NCBI GenBank assembly: GCA_947454525.1
Contig: CANGJM010000006.1
Location: 1-64,000 of the forward strand
Reading direction: 5' to 3'
Origin: Flavobacteriales bacterium
Lineage (GTDB): Bacteria > Bacteroidota > Bacteroidia > Flavobacteriales_D > Crocinitomicaceae
DNA length: 64,000 nt
The translations under genes and the position numbers were made by a program. The notes under the pieces are model-generated. The model was given only the letters and a program-made list of their open reading frames with translations. It did not search any database and had not been told where the DNA came from. Below, piece after piece: positions 18,456-27,459 of the stretch (position 1 is its first letter; the number at the start of each line of letters is the position of its first letter).

Positions 18456-21400
18456 ATGATAAAAAAACTATTCATTCAACTGCTATTTATTGGATTTAGT
18501 GGCTTCGCATTTTCTCAAGAAATGTCTGTCACTGGTTTCGTAAAAAGCGAACAAAACGTGGGATTACCATTTGTCAAGGTTCAAGTCAAAGGTGTTACAA
18601 CAGGTGTTACAACCGATGGAACTGGTTTTTATCGCTTAAAAGTGAGCGACGCAGCCAATTCAACACTATTGTTTACATTCACTGGCTATGAAAAACAAGA
18701 AGTTAAGCTAAACGGAAGAAGTACACTTGATATCGTTCTTATCGAACTTGTAAACAACCAAAAAGAGGTTGTTGTAGGATACGGAACGGCCAAAAGCAAA
18801 GAAGTAACAGGTGCAACTTCCAAAGTAGATGGTGAAAACATCGAAAAAATGAGCGTTGCCCGTGTCGATCAAGCCTTACAAGGACAAGTTGCTGGTGTGA
18901 ACATCGCGACGAACTCAGGTTCCCCGGGTGGATCCTCTAACATTCGCATTCGTGGACTATCTACATTTGGCGATAACGATCCATTAATCTTAGTTGATGG
19001 TGTAGTGTATGATTCCGAAGGATTGAATGCCCTGAATCCATCTGATATTAAGTCAATTAACGTTCTAAAGGACGCTACAGCAGGTATTTACGGTGTTCGT
19101 GCAGCAAATGGTGTCATCATCGTTGAAACGAAAAAAGGAAACATCAACAGCAAACCGCAAGTAGAATACAATGCCTATTGGGGTCAACAACAAACATCCA
19201 GAAAACTAGATTTGTTGACGGCACAAGAATATGCAGTTATTAAAAACGAAATGTTTGCCATGGGTGGACAAGACATGCCATTCAACAATACGAATTTAGG
19301 TGTTGGAACACCTTGGCAAGATTCTGTCTTCCAAACCGCTCCAATTCAGAGTCATAACTTAAGTATCAGTGGAGGAACATTGAACACGCGTTATTCCATC
19401 GCTCTTGGATACTTCAATCAAGATGGTATCGTTGGTGGACCTAAATCGAATTTCTCTCGTTACAATGCGCGTTTGAACTTCAGCACGGACATGTCCTCAA
19501 AACTGAAGTTAAACTCTGTATTACTTTACTCAAACGATGCGCGCAGTACATTACCTGAAAACGGCATCGGATCTGTGTTATACAATACGATTAATGCCTT
19601 CCCGAATGTTCCTATTCGCAAACCGAACGGACAGTTCTCCTACATGGAACAAGTGAGTGACATCATCAATCCAATTGCACAAATGCAGAACCAATACAAT
19701 TGGAACACCGCAAACAAAATTGTTGGAAAAGAGGAGTTTGTATATGAATTCAATGATCATTTATCCTTTACGAATCGCGTGAACTACAACGTTGCATTCG
19801 TTGATGGTAAAGTATTCTCTCCACTGGTATGGTACGGAGACGGAAAATATGCGAACACCGCTATCAACGACGCTCTTGAATCACCAACGGTAGAACTTGC
19901 TCCTGGCGTAGAAATCAACCGTGGAGCAGCAGTTTATGAAGAACGCTCAACATTCGTTGATTTAACCTATGAAAGCTTCTTAAACTACGAGAAAACCTTC
20001 GCTGAAAACCATAAAATCAAAGGAACAGCAGGAGTTTCTATCTTCCAAAGAAAAGGAAATTCATTAAACGGAACAGCATTCGGAATTCCAAACAACTCCG
20101 TTGAATACGCAGACATTTCTGCGAACACTGCTCAAGGTGGGTATTTAAACAATGTCGGATCATGGCAGTTTACTGAACGTCTCGTTTCTTCATTCTTACG
20201 CGCTGAATATAGCTTTAAAGAAAAATACATGTTCTCCGGAATCGTTAGACGTGACGGTTCAAGCAAGTTTGGAGCAAATAGTCGCTACGGTATCTTCCCA
20301 ACAGCCTCAGCAGGTTGGTTGATGTCCGAAGAATCTTTCTTCAAAGTGAAATTCATCGACTACGCGAAACTTCGCATTAGCTACGGTGTGTCTGGAAACG
20401 ACCAGATTCCTAACTTTGCTTACCGCGGATTATTAAACGGAGAAGGAGTATATGTATTCGACGATTTAATCACGCAAGGAGTAGCAATTGGACGTCCATC
20501 TAATCCAGATTTGAAATGGGAAACGACTCGTCAATTGAACATTGGTGCAGACTTCACATTCTGGAAAAAACTAGACTTTACGACCAATTATTTTATCAAA
20601 AATACCTTTGATTTACTTTTCCAACCAGACGTAACAGCAATCATTGGTTCATACGGTCCAGGCGGATATCCACCAGTAATCAATGCTGGAAATGTATCAA
20701 ACAAAGGTGTTGAACTAGAGTTCGCTTACCATTTACGCAAGAAAAAAGACTTCTCTACGGACTTGAATTTTAACGTGACAACGATTACTAATAAAGTAAC
20801 CAAAGTTCCAGACGGAGTAGATTACATTCCTGGCGCTGGATTTAGCGTTGGAGGAGATGTTGCTACACGTTTCCAACAAGGATACGAAATTGGGTACTTC
20901 TATGGATACCAAACTGCTGGTGTTTTCCAAAATCAAGCACAAATTGATGCTTCCCCTTTACAAGACGGAGCAAAACCAGGAGACTTGATTTTTGTTGACC
21001 AAAACGGTGATGGAAAAATTAGTTTTTCTGACGACAGTGACAAAACCTACCTAGGTTCGGCTATTCCCGACTTTACTTTTGGATTCTCTTTCAACGTTCG
21101 ATACAAAGCATTTGATCTTTCTGGGATGCTTTATTCAGCTATTGGACAAGAAATCATCCGTAACTACGAGCGTCAACAACCATACGCAAATCAATTAGGA
21201 TATATGGTTGACCGTTGGACAGGAGAAGGCTCAACAAACGTCAATCCACGTGTAACCACAGAAGCAACGCGAAATAATTTATTTTCTTCATACTATGTTG
21301 AAGATGGATCGTTTGCTCGTTTGAAAAATGTTCAACTTGGATATAGCTTCTCTGCTGCCAAATTAAAGAAAATCAAAGTTGATTCATTCAGAATCTATTT

Positions 21401-21545
21401 GTCTGCAAATAACTTGTTTACACTGACACGTTACCAAGGATTCGACCCAGATCTTGGTTCTTCAGGTGCGCTTTCTGCAGGAGTTGATTACGGATTCTAT
21501 CCGCAAGCGAAAACATTCATGGGTGGTGTTCAATTAAAATTCTAA
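18456..21545 (+). CDS. susC: SusC-family TonB-dependent outer-membrane glycan importer
   Basis: A 1,029-residue protein. Signal peptide (1-21, ending GFAFS), CarboxypepD-regulatory-like domain (about 24-100, VTGFVKSEQNVGLPFVKVQVKG), TonB plug (about 110-230) with the SusC signature GVRAANGVIIVETKKG, then a beta-barrel ending in aromatic-rich strands (FMGGVQLKF). With SusD it forms a lidded channel that imports oligosaccharides into the periplasm using TonB energy. It is three bases from susD, and the following genes encode a PKD lipoprotein, GH16 and GH3, suggesting beta-glucan fragments as substrate. Transcription probably starts between the palindrome at 18395-18415 and the ATG. Confidence 0.96.
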   Translation: MIKKLFIQLLFIGFSGFAFSQEMSVTGFVKSEQNVGLPFVKVQVKGVTTGVTTDGTGFYRLKVSDAANSTLLFTFTGYEKQEVKLNGRSTLDIVLIELVNNQKEVVVGYGTAKSKEVTGATSKVDGENIEKMSVARVDQALQGQVAGVNIATNSGSPGGSSNIRIRGLSTFGDNDPLILVDGVVYDSEGLNALNPSDIKSINVLKDATAGIYGVRAANGVIIVETKKGNINSKPQVEYNAYWGQQQTSRKLDLLTAQEYAVIKNEMFAMGGQDMPFNNTNLGVGTPWQDSVFQTAPIQSHNLSISGGTLNTRYSIALGYFNQDGIVGGPKSNFSRYNARLNFSTDMSSKLKLNSVLLYSNDARSTLPENGIGSVLYNTINAFPNVPIRKPNGQFSYMEQVSDIINPIAQMQNQYNWNTANKIVGKEEFVYEFNDHLSFTNRVNYNVAFVDGKVFSPLVWYGDGKYANTAINDALESPTVELAPGVEINRGAAVYEERSTFVDLTYESFLNYEKTFAENHKIKGTAGVSIFQRKGNSLNGTAFGIPNNSVEYADISANTAQGGYLNNVGSWQFTERLVSSFLRAEYSFKEKYMFSGIVRRDGSSKFGANSRYGIFPTASAGWLMSEESFFKVKFIDYAKLRISYGVSGNDQIPNFAYRGLLNGEGVYVFDDLITQGVAIGRPSNPDLKWETTRQLNIGADFTFWKKLDFTTNYFIKNTFDLLFQPDVTAIIGSYGPGGYPPVINAGNVSNKGVELEFAYHLRKKKDFSTDLNFNVTTITNKVTKVPDGVDYIPGAGFSVGGDVATRFQQGYEIGYFYGYQTAGVFQNQAQIDASPLQDGAKPGDLIFVDQNGDGKISFSDDSDKTYLGSAIPDFTFGFSFNVRYKAFDLSGMLYSAIGQEIIRNYERQQPYANQLGYMVDRWTGEGSTNVNPRVTTEATRNNLFSSYYVEDGSFARLKNVQLGYSFSAAKLKKIKVDSFRIYLSANNLFTLTRYQGFDPDLGSSGALSAGVDYGFYPQAKTFMGGVQLKF

Positions 21546-21548
21546 ACG

Positions 21549-23018
21549 ATGAGACTAATTCAAAAATCACTAATATTTACAGGACTTTTAATCCTGTCAC
21601 TGACACAAACAGCTTGTGACAAGTTCCTTTCTGTTGATCCTCCATACACGCAAGATGTGGAGAACTTCTTTCAAACACCGGAAGATTTTGACCGTGCTTT
21701 AACGGGTGCATATGACTTGTTGCAAGCATCCTTCTTAACCATGTGGATTGGGGAAATTGCTTCCGACAATGCCATCGCAGGTGGAGAAAGTGTGAACGAT
21801 TCACCGGGATTGCACCAAATCGATAACATGACTCATGGTGGTGTAAATGTGGAACTTAGAAACGTTTTTCGTTGGAATTACACAGGATTAACACGTGCAA
21901 ACTACATTCTAGAACACAAAGACAATATCGACTTCCCAGGTAAAGCACACATCATCGCAGAAGCGAAGTTCTTACGCGCTTACTACTACTTTGAGTTAGT
22001 GAAATACTTCGGAGATGTTCCATTGATCATCGACAAACGCATCGGTATTGAAGAAGCGCTTCAAATCCCTCGTTCACCGAAAACAGAAGTATATGCTCAA
22101 ATCGAAAAAGATTTGAAAGATGCTTCAGCTGTATTGAATCCTGTTGCTAGTCAAAAAGGAAGAGCAACAAAAGGTGCCGCCTTGTCGTTCCTTGGAAAAG
22201 TATACCTCTACCAAAATAAATTCACAGAAGCTGCAGCGACGTTTGACGAAGTTATTGCCTCTGGAAGTTACAGTTTAACTCCAAGTTATGTTGACTTATT
22301 TTCCGTTGCAAATGAAAACAATAGCGAAACAGTATTTGATGTACAATACACAGGTTTAGAAGGTGGAAGCTACGGATGTTTAATCTGTCTTGAAGGAAAT
22401 GCCGCTGTTGGATTCCAAGGAATTCGTCAGTACAATGGTCCAGTTTACGGAGATGGTAACAGCTACAACTTGCCAACGCAAGAATTGTACGATGCCTTTA
22501 GTTCCATCGATGGACGTCGTGCTGCCACTGTTTTAGATATCGATGCATTTATCGCGACACAACCAAATGCTGCTTCTATTACCTATGCAATTGGTGCTGG
22601 TGGACACACAGGATATTACAATAATAAATACATCAAACGCCAAGGTGAAATTGGACTTCCAGACAACGATTTAACAAGCCCAGTGAATTACCGTGTCATG
22701 CGCTACGCTGACGTGCTTTTAATGGCCGCTGAAGCACACTACCAACTTGGACACACATCTACTGCACAGCAGCTTGTTAACCAAGTGAGAGGACGTGCTG
22801 GTGTACCAGGAATTCCAGTTAATTCCATCGAAGTAATCTACAAAGAACGTCGCTTCGAATTATCCGGAGAAGGTTTACGTTTCTTCGACTTAGTTCGAAC
22901 AGGACAAGCGGCAACCTACATTGATGGGTTCGTTACAGGCAAACATGAATTATTCCCAATTCCGCAAGTTGAAATCGATTTAACAGGTGGTAATTGGTCA
23001 CAAAACCCAGGTTATTAA
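21549..23018 (+). CDS. susD: SusD/RagB-family glycan-binding lipoprotein
   Basis: A 489-residue outer-membrane lipoprotein with lipobox cysteine C23 (LTQTAC). The SusD-like N-terminal part includes FLSVDPPYTQDVENFFQTPEDFDRALTGAYD, and the helical TPR-like part includes FLRAYYYFELVKYFGDVPLI. The RagB C-terminal hallmark is near residues 425-460: IYKERRFELSGEGLRFFDLVRTG. It acts as the lid of the SusC channel and binds the glycan at the cell surface. The 3-bp spacing to susC implies coupled expression. Confidence 0.96.
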   Translation: MRLIQKSLIFTGLLILSLTQTACDKFLSVDPPYTQDVENFFQTPEDFDRALTGAYDLLQASFLTMWIGEIASDNAIAGGESVNDSPGLHQIDNMTHGGVNVELRNVFRWNYTGLTRANYILEHKDNIDFPGKAHIIAEAKFLRAYYYFELVKYFGDVPLIIDKRIGIEEALQIPRSPKTEVYAQIEKDLKDASAVLNPVASQKGRATKGAALSFLGKVYLYQNKFTEAAATFDEVIASGSYSLTPSYVDLFSVANENNSETVFDVQYTGLEGGSYGCLICLEGNAAVGFQGIRQYNGPVYGDGNSYNLPTQELYDAFSSIDGRRAATVLDIDAFIATQPNAASITYAIGAGGHTGYYNNKYIKRQGEIGLPDNDLTSPVNYRVMRYADVLLMAAEAHYQLGHTSTAQQLVNQVRGRAGVPGIPVNSIEVIYKERRFELSGEGLRFFDLVRTGQAATYIDGFVTGKHELFPIPQVEIDLTGGNWSQNPGY

Positions 23019-23029
23019 TATTTAGAATT

Positions 23030-23881
23030 ATGAAAATGAAACTACTATTTTCAGCAAGCATTTTAGCATTGCTTTTTGCTTGTAAAAAAGATAATCCGCA
23101 ATTAGGTCCTGCACCTACAGCTGCTGATGCCGCATTTACGTACAGCGCTTCTGCGAGTAATGCGAACATCATTGAGTTCACAGCGAATAATCCAGCGCTT
23201 CAATGTCTTTGGGACTTTGGGAATGGAACAAAAGCGAAAGGAGCATCCGTTAGTTCTCCGTATCCGTATGCTGGAACTTACACCGTTAAACTAACCGTAT
23301 TTTCATCAGGAGGAAGCAAAAGTTCCACTCAAGAAATTACCATTGCACAAGATAATCTTGGACTTTTGAATAATCCTATTTTCATCATGTTAACAGGCGG
23401 TATTAATGGACCAGGATATAAAACATGGGTTATTGATTCTACAGTTGATGGTCACATGGGCGTTGGTCCAGATCCAATTAGTCCGTTGGGAGATATTCCA
23501 GAATGGTGGTCGGCCGGTCCATTAGACAAATCTGGTGCAGGATTGTACGGAGATCAATACGTATTCCATTTAAACGGGTTCAAATTCGACATGATCAATC
23601 ATGGCGACGTGTATGTGCACAATTCTCTTTCTGCTAACTTCCCTGGGTCCTTTCAAAACCTTGGTGATTTTACCGCTCCATATGCTGACCAAATGAACGA
23701 GTCTTGGACCTTGCTAGAAAACGCAGATACAACGATCACGATTTCCAATAATGCCTTTATGGGATTCTATACGGGCGTTCATACATACAGAATATTGGAT
23801 ATCACTGACTCTACACTATCTTTACAATATAAACATCACGCTGGCGGTTTCAATTGGTATTTGCGCCTGAAAAGTGAATAA
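23030..23881 (+). CDS. PKD-domain surface lipoprotein, probable glycan-binding protein of the PUL
   Basis: A 283-residue lipoprotein (signal peptide with C18 in LLFAC). A PKD domain spans about 28-110, with the typical CLWDFGNGTKA and GTYTVKLTV strands. The roughly 170-residue C-terminal domain has aromatic-rich GYKTWVIDS, PEWWSAGP and GGFNWYLRLKSE. I do not recognise a catalytic motif. Its place straight after susD is where PULs encode a surface glycan-binding protein (SusE/F analogue), which is the proposed role. The start ATG at 23030 gives a clean signal peptide; a TTG 36 bases upstream would overlap susD and spoil it. Confidence 0.8.
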   Translation: MKMKLLFSASILALLFACKKDNPQLGPAPTAADAAFTYSASASNANIIEFTANNPALQCLWDFGNGTKAKGASVSSPYPYAGTYTVKLTVFSSGGSKSSTQEITIAQDNLGLLNNPIFIMLTGGINGPGYKTWVIDSTVDGHMGVGPDPISPLGDIPEWWSAGPLDKSGAGLYGDQYVFHLNGFKFDMINHGDVYVHNSLSANFPGSFQNLGDFTAPYADQMNESWTLLENADTTITISNNAFMGFYTGVHTYRILDITDSTLSLQYKHHAGGFNWYLRLKSE

Positions 23882-23885
23882 CATC

Positions 23886-24983
23886 ATGATTATGAGCATT
23901 CATCACCTTATTGTTTTCGTTTTTGCTGGACTCGCTGGATGCGATAAACATAAACCACCTGTTGTTACATTACCCACAAATTTAGTGACCACGGTAACAG
24001 CTAATGGTGGATTAGTTGATGTACAAGCAACAGCTGACAATGCAAATTTCTATACAGTTACCTTTTATCATAATAATGATTCTACGGTAGTGGAAACAAC
24101 AGATGGACACGCTGCTCATACCTATACTGCTAATGGGAATTACGTCATTAAAACGTGTGCACACACAACGTACACTGATTTTATTCAAAAGGTAGAAAAT
24201 GTATCTGTGAATATTTCAGGCGGAGGAACATCTGGTGCGCCGACAACAGGTTATAGTACGCCAAATTCATATGCTAACTATTCTTTAGTTTGGAGCGATG
24301 AATTTAATGGCACAAGTCTGTCAAGTGATTGGACCTTTGATATAGGTACCGGTAGTGGCGGATGGGGTAACAACGAGTTACAATACTATACCAACCAAAA
24401 TTACACGCTCAACGCAGGATATTTAGAAATCACTGCAAAGAACCAGCCATTTAATTCACAGTTGTATACCTCTACGCGAATGAAAACGCAAGGAATTAAA
24501 TCTTGGAAATATGGGCGCATTGATATTCGTGCTGCTATTCCTTATGGACAAGGAATCTGGCCTGCATTGTGGATGTTAGGAGACAATATTTCAACGGTTG
24601 GATGGCCATCATGTGGAGAAATCGACGTCATGGAATTAATTGGTGGCGCCGGTACTAACGATCGCACTGTCTATGGAACAGCACATTGGAGCGATAATGG
24701 CGCGCATGCTCAATATGGCAACAGCACGACCCTTCCTTCAGGAAAATTTGCGGATGAATTTCATGTTTTCTCCATCGTATGGAATCAAAACAGCATCACT
24801 TGGTTAAGAGATGACGTAGTGTATAATACGCTCGATATTACTCCTGCGAACCTAAGTGAATTCCAAGAAAAATTCTTCTTGATTTTCAATGTTGCCGTTG
24901 GTGGTAACTGGCCTGGAAATCCAGATGCTACGACTATTTTCCCACAGACTATGTATGTTGACTACGTTCGCGTTTTTCAATAA
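23886..24983 (+). CDS. GH16 endo-beta-1,3-glucanase (laminarinase-like) lipoprotein
   Basis: A 365-residue lipoprotein (C19 in AGLAGC). A PKD/Ig-like domain spans about 25-110. The GH16 catalytic domain begins at YSLVWSDEFNG, with GGWGNNELQYYT and GIWPALWMLG. The catalytic motif is E245-I-D247-V-M-E250, the beta-bulge form of laminarinases and lichenases. It probably cuts beta-1,3-glucans into oligosaccharides at the cell surface for SusCD. The ATG at 23886 is preferred to a GTG at 23874 that overlaps the previous stop codon. Specificity for laminarin over mixed-linkage glucan is inferred. Confidence 0.92.
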   Translation: MIMSIHHLIVFVFAGLAGCDKHKPPVVTLPTNLVTTVTANGGLVDVQATADNANFYTVTFYHNNDSTVVETTDGHAAHTYTANGNYVIKTCAHTTYTDFIQKVENVSVNISGGGTSGAPTTGYSTPNSYANYSLVWSDEFNGTSLSSDWTFDIGTGSGGWGNNELQYYTNQNYTLNAGYLEITAKNQPFNSQLYTSTRMKTQGIKSWKYGRIDIRAAIPYGQGIWPALWMLGDNISTVGWPSCGEIDVMELIGGAGTNDRTVYGTAHWSDNGAHAQYGNSTTLPSGKFADEFHVFSIVWNQNSITWLRDDVVYNTLDITPANLSEFQEKFFLIFNVAVGGNWPGNPDATTIFPQTMYVDYVRVFQ

Positions 24984-25007
24984 ACAATCCATAAACTAAA
25001 AACACCT

Positions 25008-27311
25008 ATGAAAAATTTACTTTACTACTTCGGTGGCATGCTTTTGCTATTGTTTTCATGTAAAAGCGCACAATCCATCACGACATCTAAAACTTCAACG
25101 GAAGATGCAACCTTAAACACACGCATTGCACAGATGTCCATTGAAGAAAAAGTGGGTCAAACATGTCAAATTACCTTGGACGTCATCTCGCAAACCGATG
25201 CGAAAGGGGTAACACGCATTCCTGCTACCATCGATACTGCGAAACTAAACGAAGCGATACTAAAGTACCACGTTGGATCTGTTTTAAATGTTGGTTGGCA
25301 CACACTCAGTTTAGAAGAATGGAAAGGAATCCTTCCAGCGATTCAAAATCCCTACAGCACTGGTAAAACACACGTGCCAATTATTTATGGAATTGACGCC
25401 ATTCATGGAGTTAATTATACCGTTGGAGCAACATTATTCCCTCAAGAAATCGGATTAGCTGCAACCTGGAATCCATCATTAGCGAAAACATTCGGTGAAA
25501 TTACCGCATACGAAACAAGAGCATCTGGAATTCCTTGGAATTTTTCTCCGGTACTGGATCTAGGAAGACAACCACTTTGGTCACGTACTTTCGAAACACT
25601 TGGCGAGGACCCCTACCTCATTTCACAAATGGGATCTGCCATTATTGATGGATATCAAGGCGGAACAACACCCGACGAATACCATGTAGCCGCATGTATG
25701 AAGCATTTTGTTGGTTACAGTGGCACCAACAGTGGTCGCGATAGAACTCCAGCATGGATACCCGAAAAATACATGAAAGAGCTTTATTTGCCTTCCTTTA
25801 AATCAGCCGTCGAACATGGCGCATTAACGGTCATGATCAATAGTGGCGCAGTAAACGGAATTCCCGGACACATCAACCATCACTTGATTACCGAAACACT
25901 AAAGGGTGAATGGGGATTTAAAGGATTTGCTGTTTCCGATTGGGAAGATTTTATCATGTTGCATACCGTACATTCAACTTCGCCTAGTCTAGCAGATGCG
26001 TATGTACAAGCATTTAATGCAGGTGTGGATATGAGCATGGTTCCATTAAGCCCGCAGTACCAAGAATACTGTAACATCATGGTGGATGCCGTGAAATCAG
26101 GTAAAATTTCCATGGAGCGATTGGACGACGCAGTTCGCAGAATTTTATACGTTAAATCAACATTGGGCTTGTTTGAAAGACCGGTGCCAACGTTTGAAAA
26201 CTATCCTAAATTTGGCTCTCCAGAATTTCAACAAACGTCCCTCAATTCAGCGCTAGAGTCCATTACACTGTTGAAAAACGAAAATGGAATTTTGCCATTG
26301 TCCAAAAATCAAAAAGTATTGATTGCTGGTCCAACTTCCAACAACCTCATTTACCTGAATGGTGCTTGGACTCATACTTGGCAAGGAGTCGATACAGCGT
26401 ATAATACAAGTGGTTGTTTAACCGTTCGTCAAGCTTTTGAGAAGAAATTAGGGAAAGAAAATTGTTTGTTTGCGCAAGGTGCAGAATTATATACCGAAAA
26501 TGCTTTTGAAAAAACACGCCTCGTGAACTTATCCGATTACCAAGAAAAATTGAAGCAAGCAGATGTGGTTGTATTATGTCTTGGTGAACTTCCGGCAACA
26601 GAAAAACCAGGCGACATCTTGTCTCTAAATCTTGATGCTGAGCAACGTGAACTAGCGAAATTAGCATACGAACAAAATAAAAAAGTTATCCTCATTCTTC
26701 TAGAAGGAAGACCACGTGTCCTTCACGACATCGTATCGGGAGCTTCAGGAATCATTCAAGCGTATTTGCCAGGAAATTATGGTGCTGAGGCATTGGTATC
26801 CTTAATGTATGGAGACAAAAACTTCAGCGGTAAACTTCCATACACCTACCCAAAATATGATGGAGTTATTGAATTTTACGACCATCCGAAAAGTGTTGAC
26901 CGATCTAAATCAGGTGATTTTAGTGCATATAATCCTGAATGGGACTTTGGTTTTGGTCTGAACTATTCGAGTTTTGAATACACTGCATTGACCTTAAATC
27001 AATCTGTTTTTTCCGATAATGACAGTGTCGCAGTGTCGGTTACACTAAAAAATAACAGCTCAATAGCTGGAAAAGAAGTCATTCAACTGTATGTGAGCGA
27101 TGATTATGCAAGTTTAATTCCAACCGGAAAATCATTGAAACGATTCCAAAAAATTGATGTACCTGCTCGTTCAGAAGTAAGTAAAACCTTCTATTTAGCC
27201 AAAAAAGATTTTCAATTTGTTGATGCAACTGGAGAATTTATCGTGGAAGAGGGAACGTTTACGATTCGGGTTGGTAATCTAACGAAAAAATTGAGCTACA
27301 AAAAGAAGTAA
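25008..27311 (+). CDS. GH3 beta-glucosidase lipoprotein
   Basis: A 767-residue, three-domain GH3 enzyme with a lipoprotein signal (C18 in LLFSC). The N-terminal (beta/alpha)8 domain has the KHFVGY motif and the nucleophile D311 in GFAVSDWEDF. The alpha/beta sandwich domain includes NSALESITLLKNENGILPL, and the C-terminal fibronectin-III-like domain is near 655-760 (GKEVIQLYVSD). It removes glucose from the ends of oligosaccharides produced by GH16. It is probably periplasmic or membrane-anchored. It lies 24 bases after the GH16 gene in the same operon. Confidence 0.94.
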   Translation: MKNLLYYFGGMLLLLFSCKSAQSITTSKTSTEDATLNTRIAQMSIEEKVGQTCQITLDVISQTDAKGVTRIPATIDTAKLNEAILKYHVGSVLNVGWHTLSLEEWKGILPAIQNPYSTGKTHVPIIYGIDAIHGVNYTVGATLFPQEIGLAATWNPSLAKTFGEITAYETRASGIPWNFSPVLDLGRQPLWSRTFETLGEDPYLISQMGSAIIDGYQGGTTPDEYHVAACMKHFVGYSGTNSGRDRTPAWIPEKYMKELYLPSFKSAVEHGALTVMINSGAVNGIPGHINHHLITETLKGEWGFKGFAVSDWEDFIMLHTVHSTSPSLADAYVQAFNAGVDMSMVPLSPQYQEYCNIMVDAVKSGKISMERLDDAVRRILYVKSTLGLFERPVPTFENYPKFGSPEFQQTSLNSALESITLLKNENGILPLSKNQKVLIAGPTSNNLIYLNGAWTHTWQGVDTAYNTSGCLTVRQAFEKKLGKENCLFAQGAELYTENAFEKTRLVNLSDYQEKLKQADVVVLCLGELPATEKPGDILSLNLDAEQRELAKLAYEQNKKVILILLEGRPRVLHDIVSGASGIIQAYLPGNYGAEALVSLMYGDKNFSGKLPYTYPKYDGVIEFYDHPKSVDRSKSGDFSAYNPEWDFGFGLNYSSFEYTALTLNQSVFSDNDSVAVSVTLKNNSSIAGKEVIQLYVSDDYASLIPTGKSLKRFQKIDVPARSEVSKTFYLAKKDFQFVDATGEFIVEEGTFTIRVGNLTKKLSYKKK

Positions 27312-27374
27312 AGTAGCTTGAACATTTTTCAGAACTACTTGTTTAAACACAAAAATATGTGCGGATTTTTATCC

Positions 27375-27395
27375 TTATTGTATTTTTTACTATAT
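27375..27395 (+). promoter_or_regulatory. Degenerate fourth operator copy
   Basis: TTATTGT (27375-27381), 7 bases, ACTATAT (27389-27395). The left arm is perfect, and the right arm matches 5 of 7 positions of ACAATAA. Its place before the T9SS glycan-binding gene fits the proposed regulon, but a chance match is possible in AT-rich DNA. Confidence 0.35.
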
Positions 27396-27423
27396 TAGTT
27401 TCGGTTTTCACATGAAAATCAAC

Positions 27424-27431
27424 TATTTTTG
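27424..27431 (+). promoter_or_regulatory. -7 promoter element (TATTTTTG)
   Basis: An exact TAnnTTTG match ending 28 bases before the ATG at 27460. It suggests a separate transcript for the last PUL gene. A second near match, TAGTTTCG, lies at 27396-27403. Confidence 0.5.
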
Positions 27432-27459
27432 AAGTATAAACCTTTTATTAATTAAAAAC

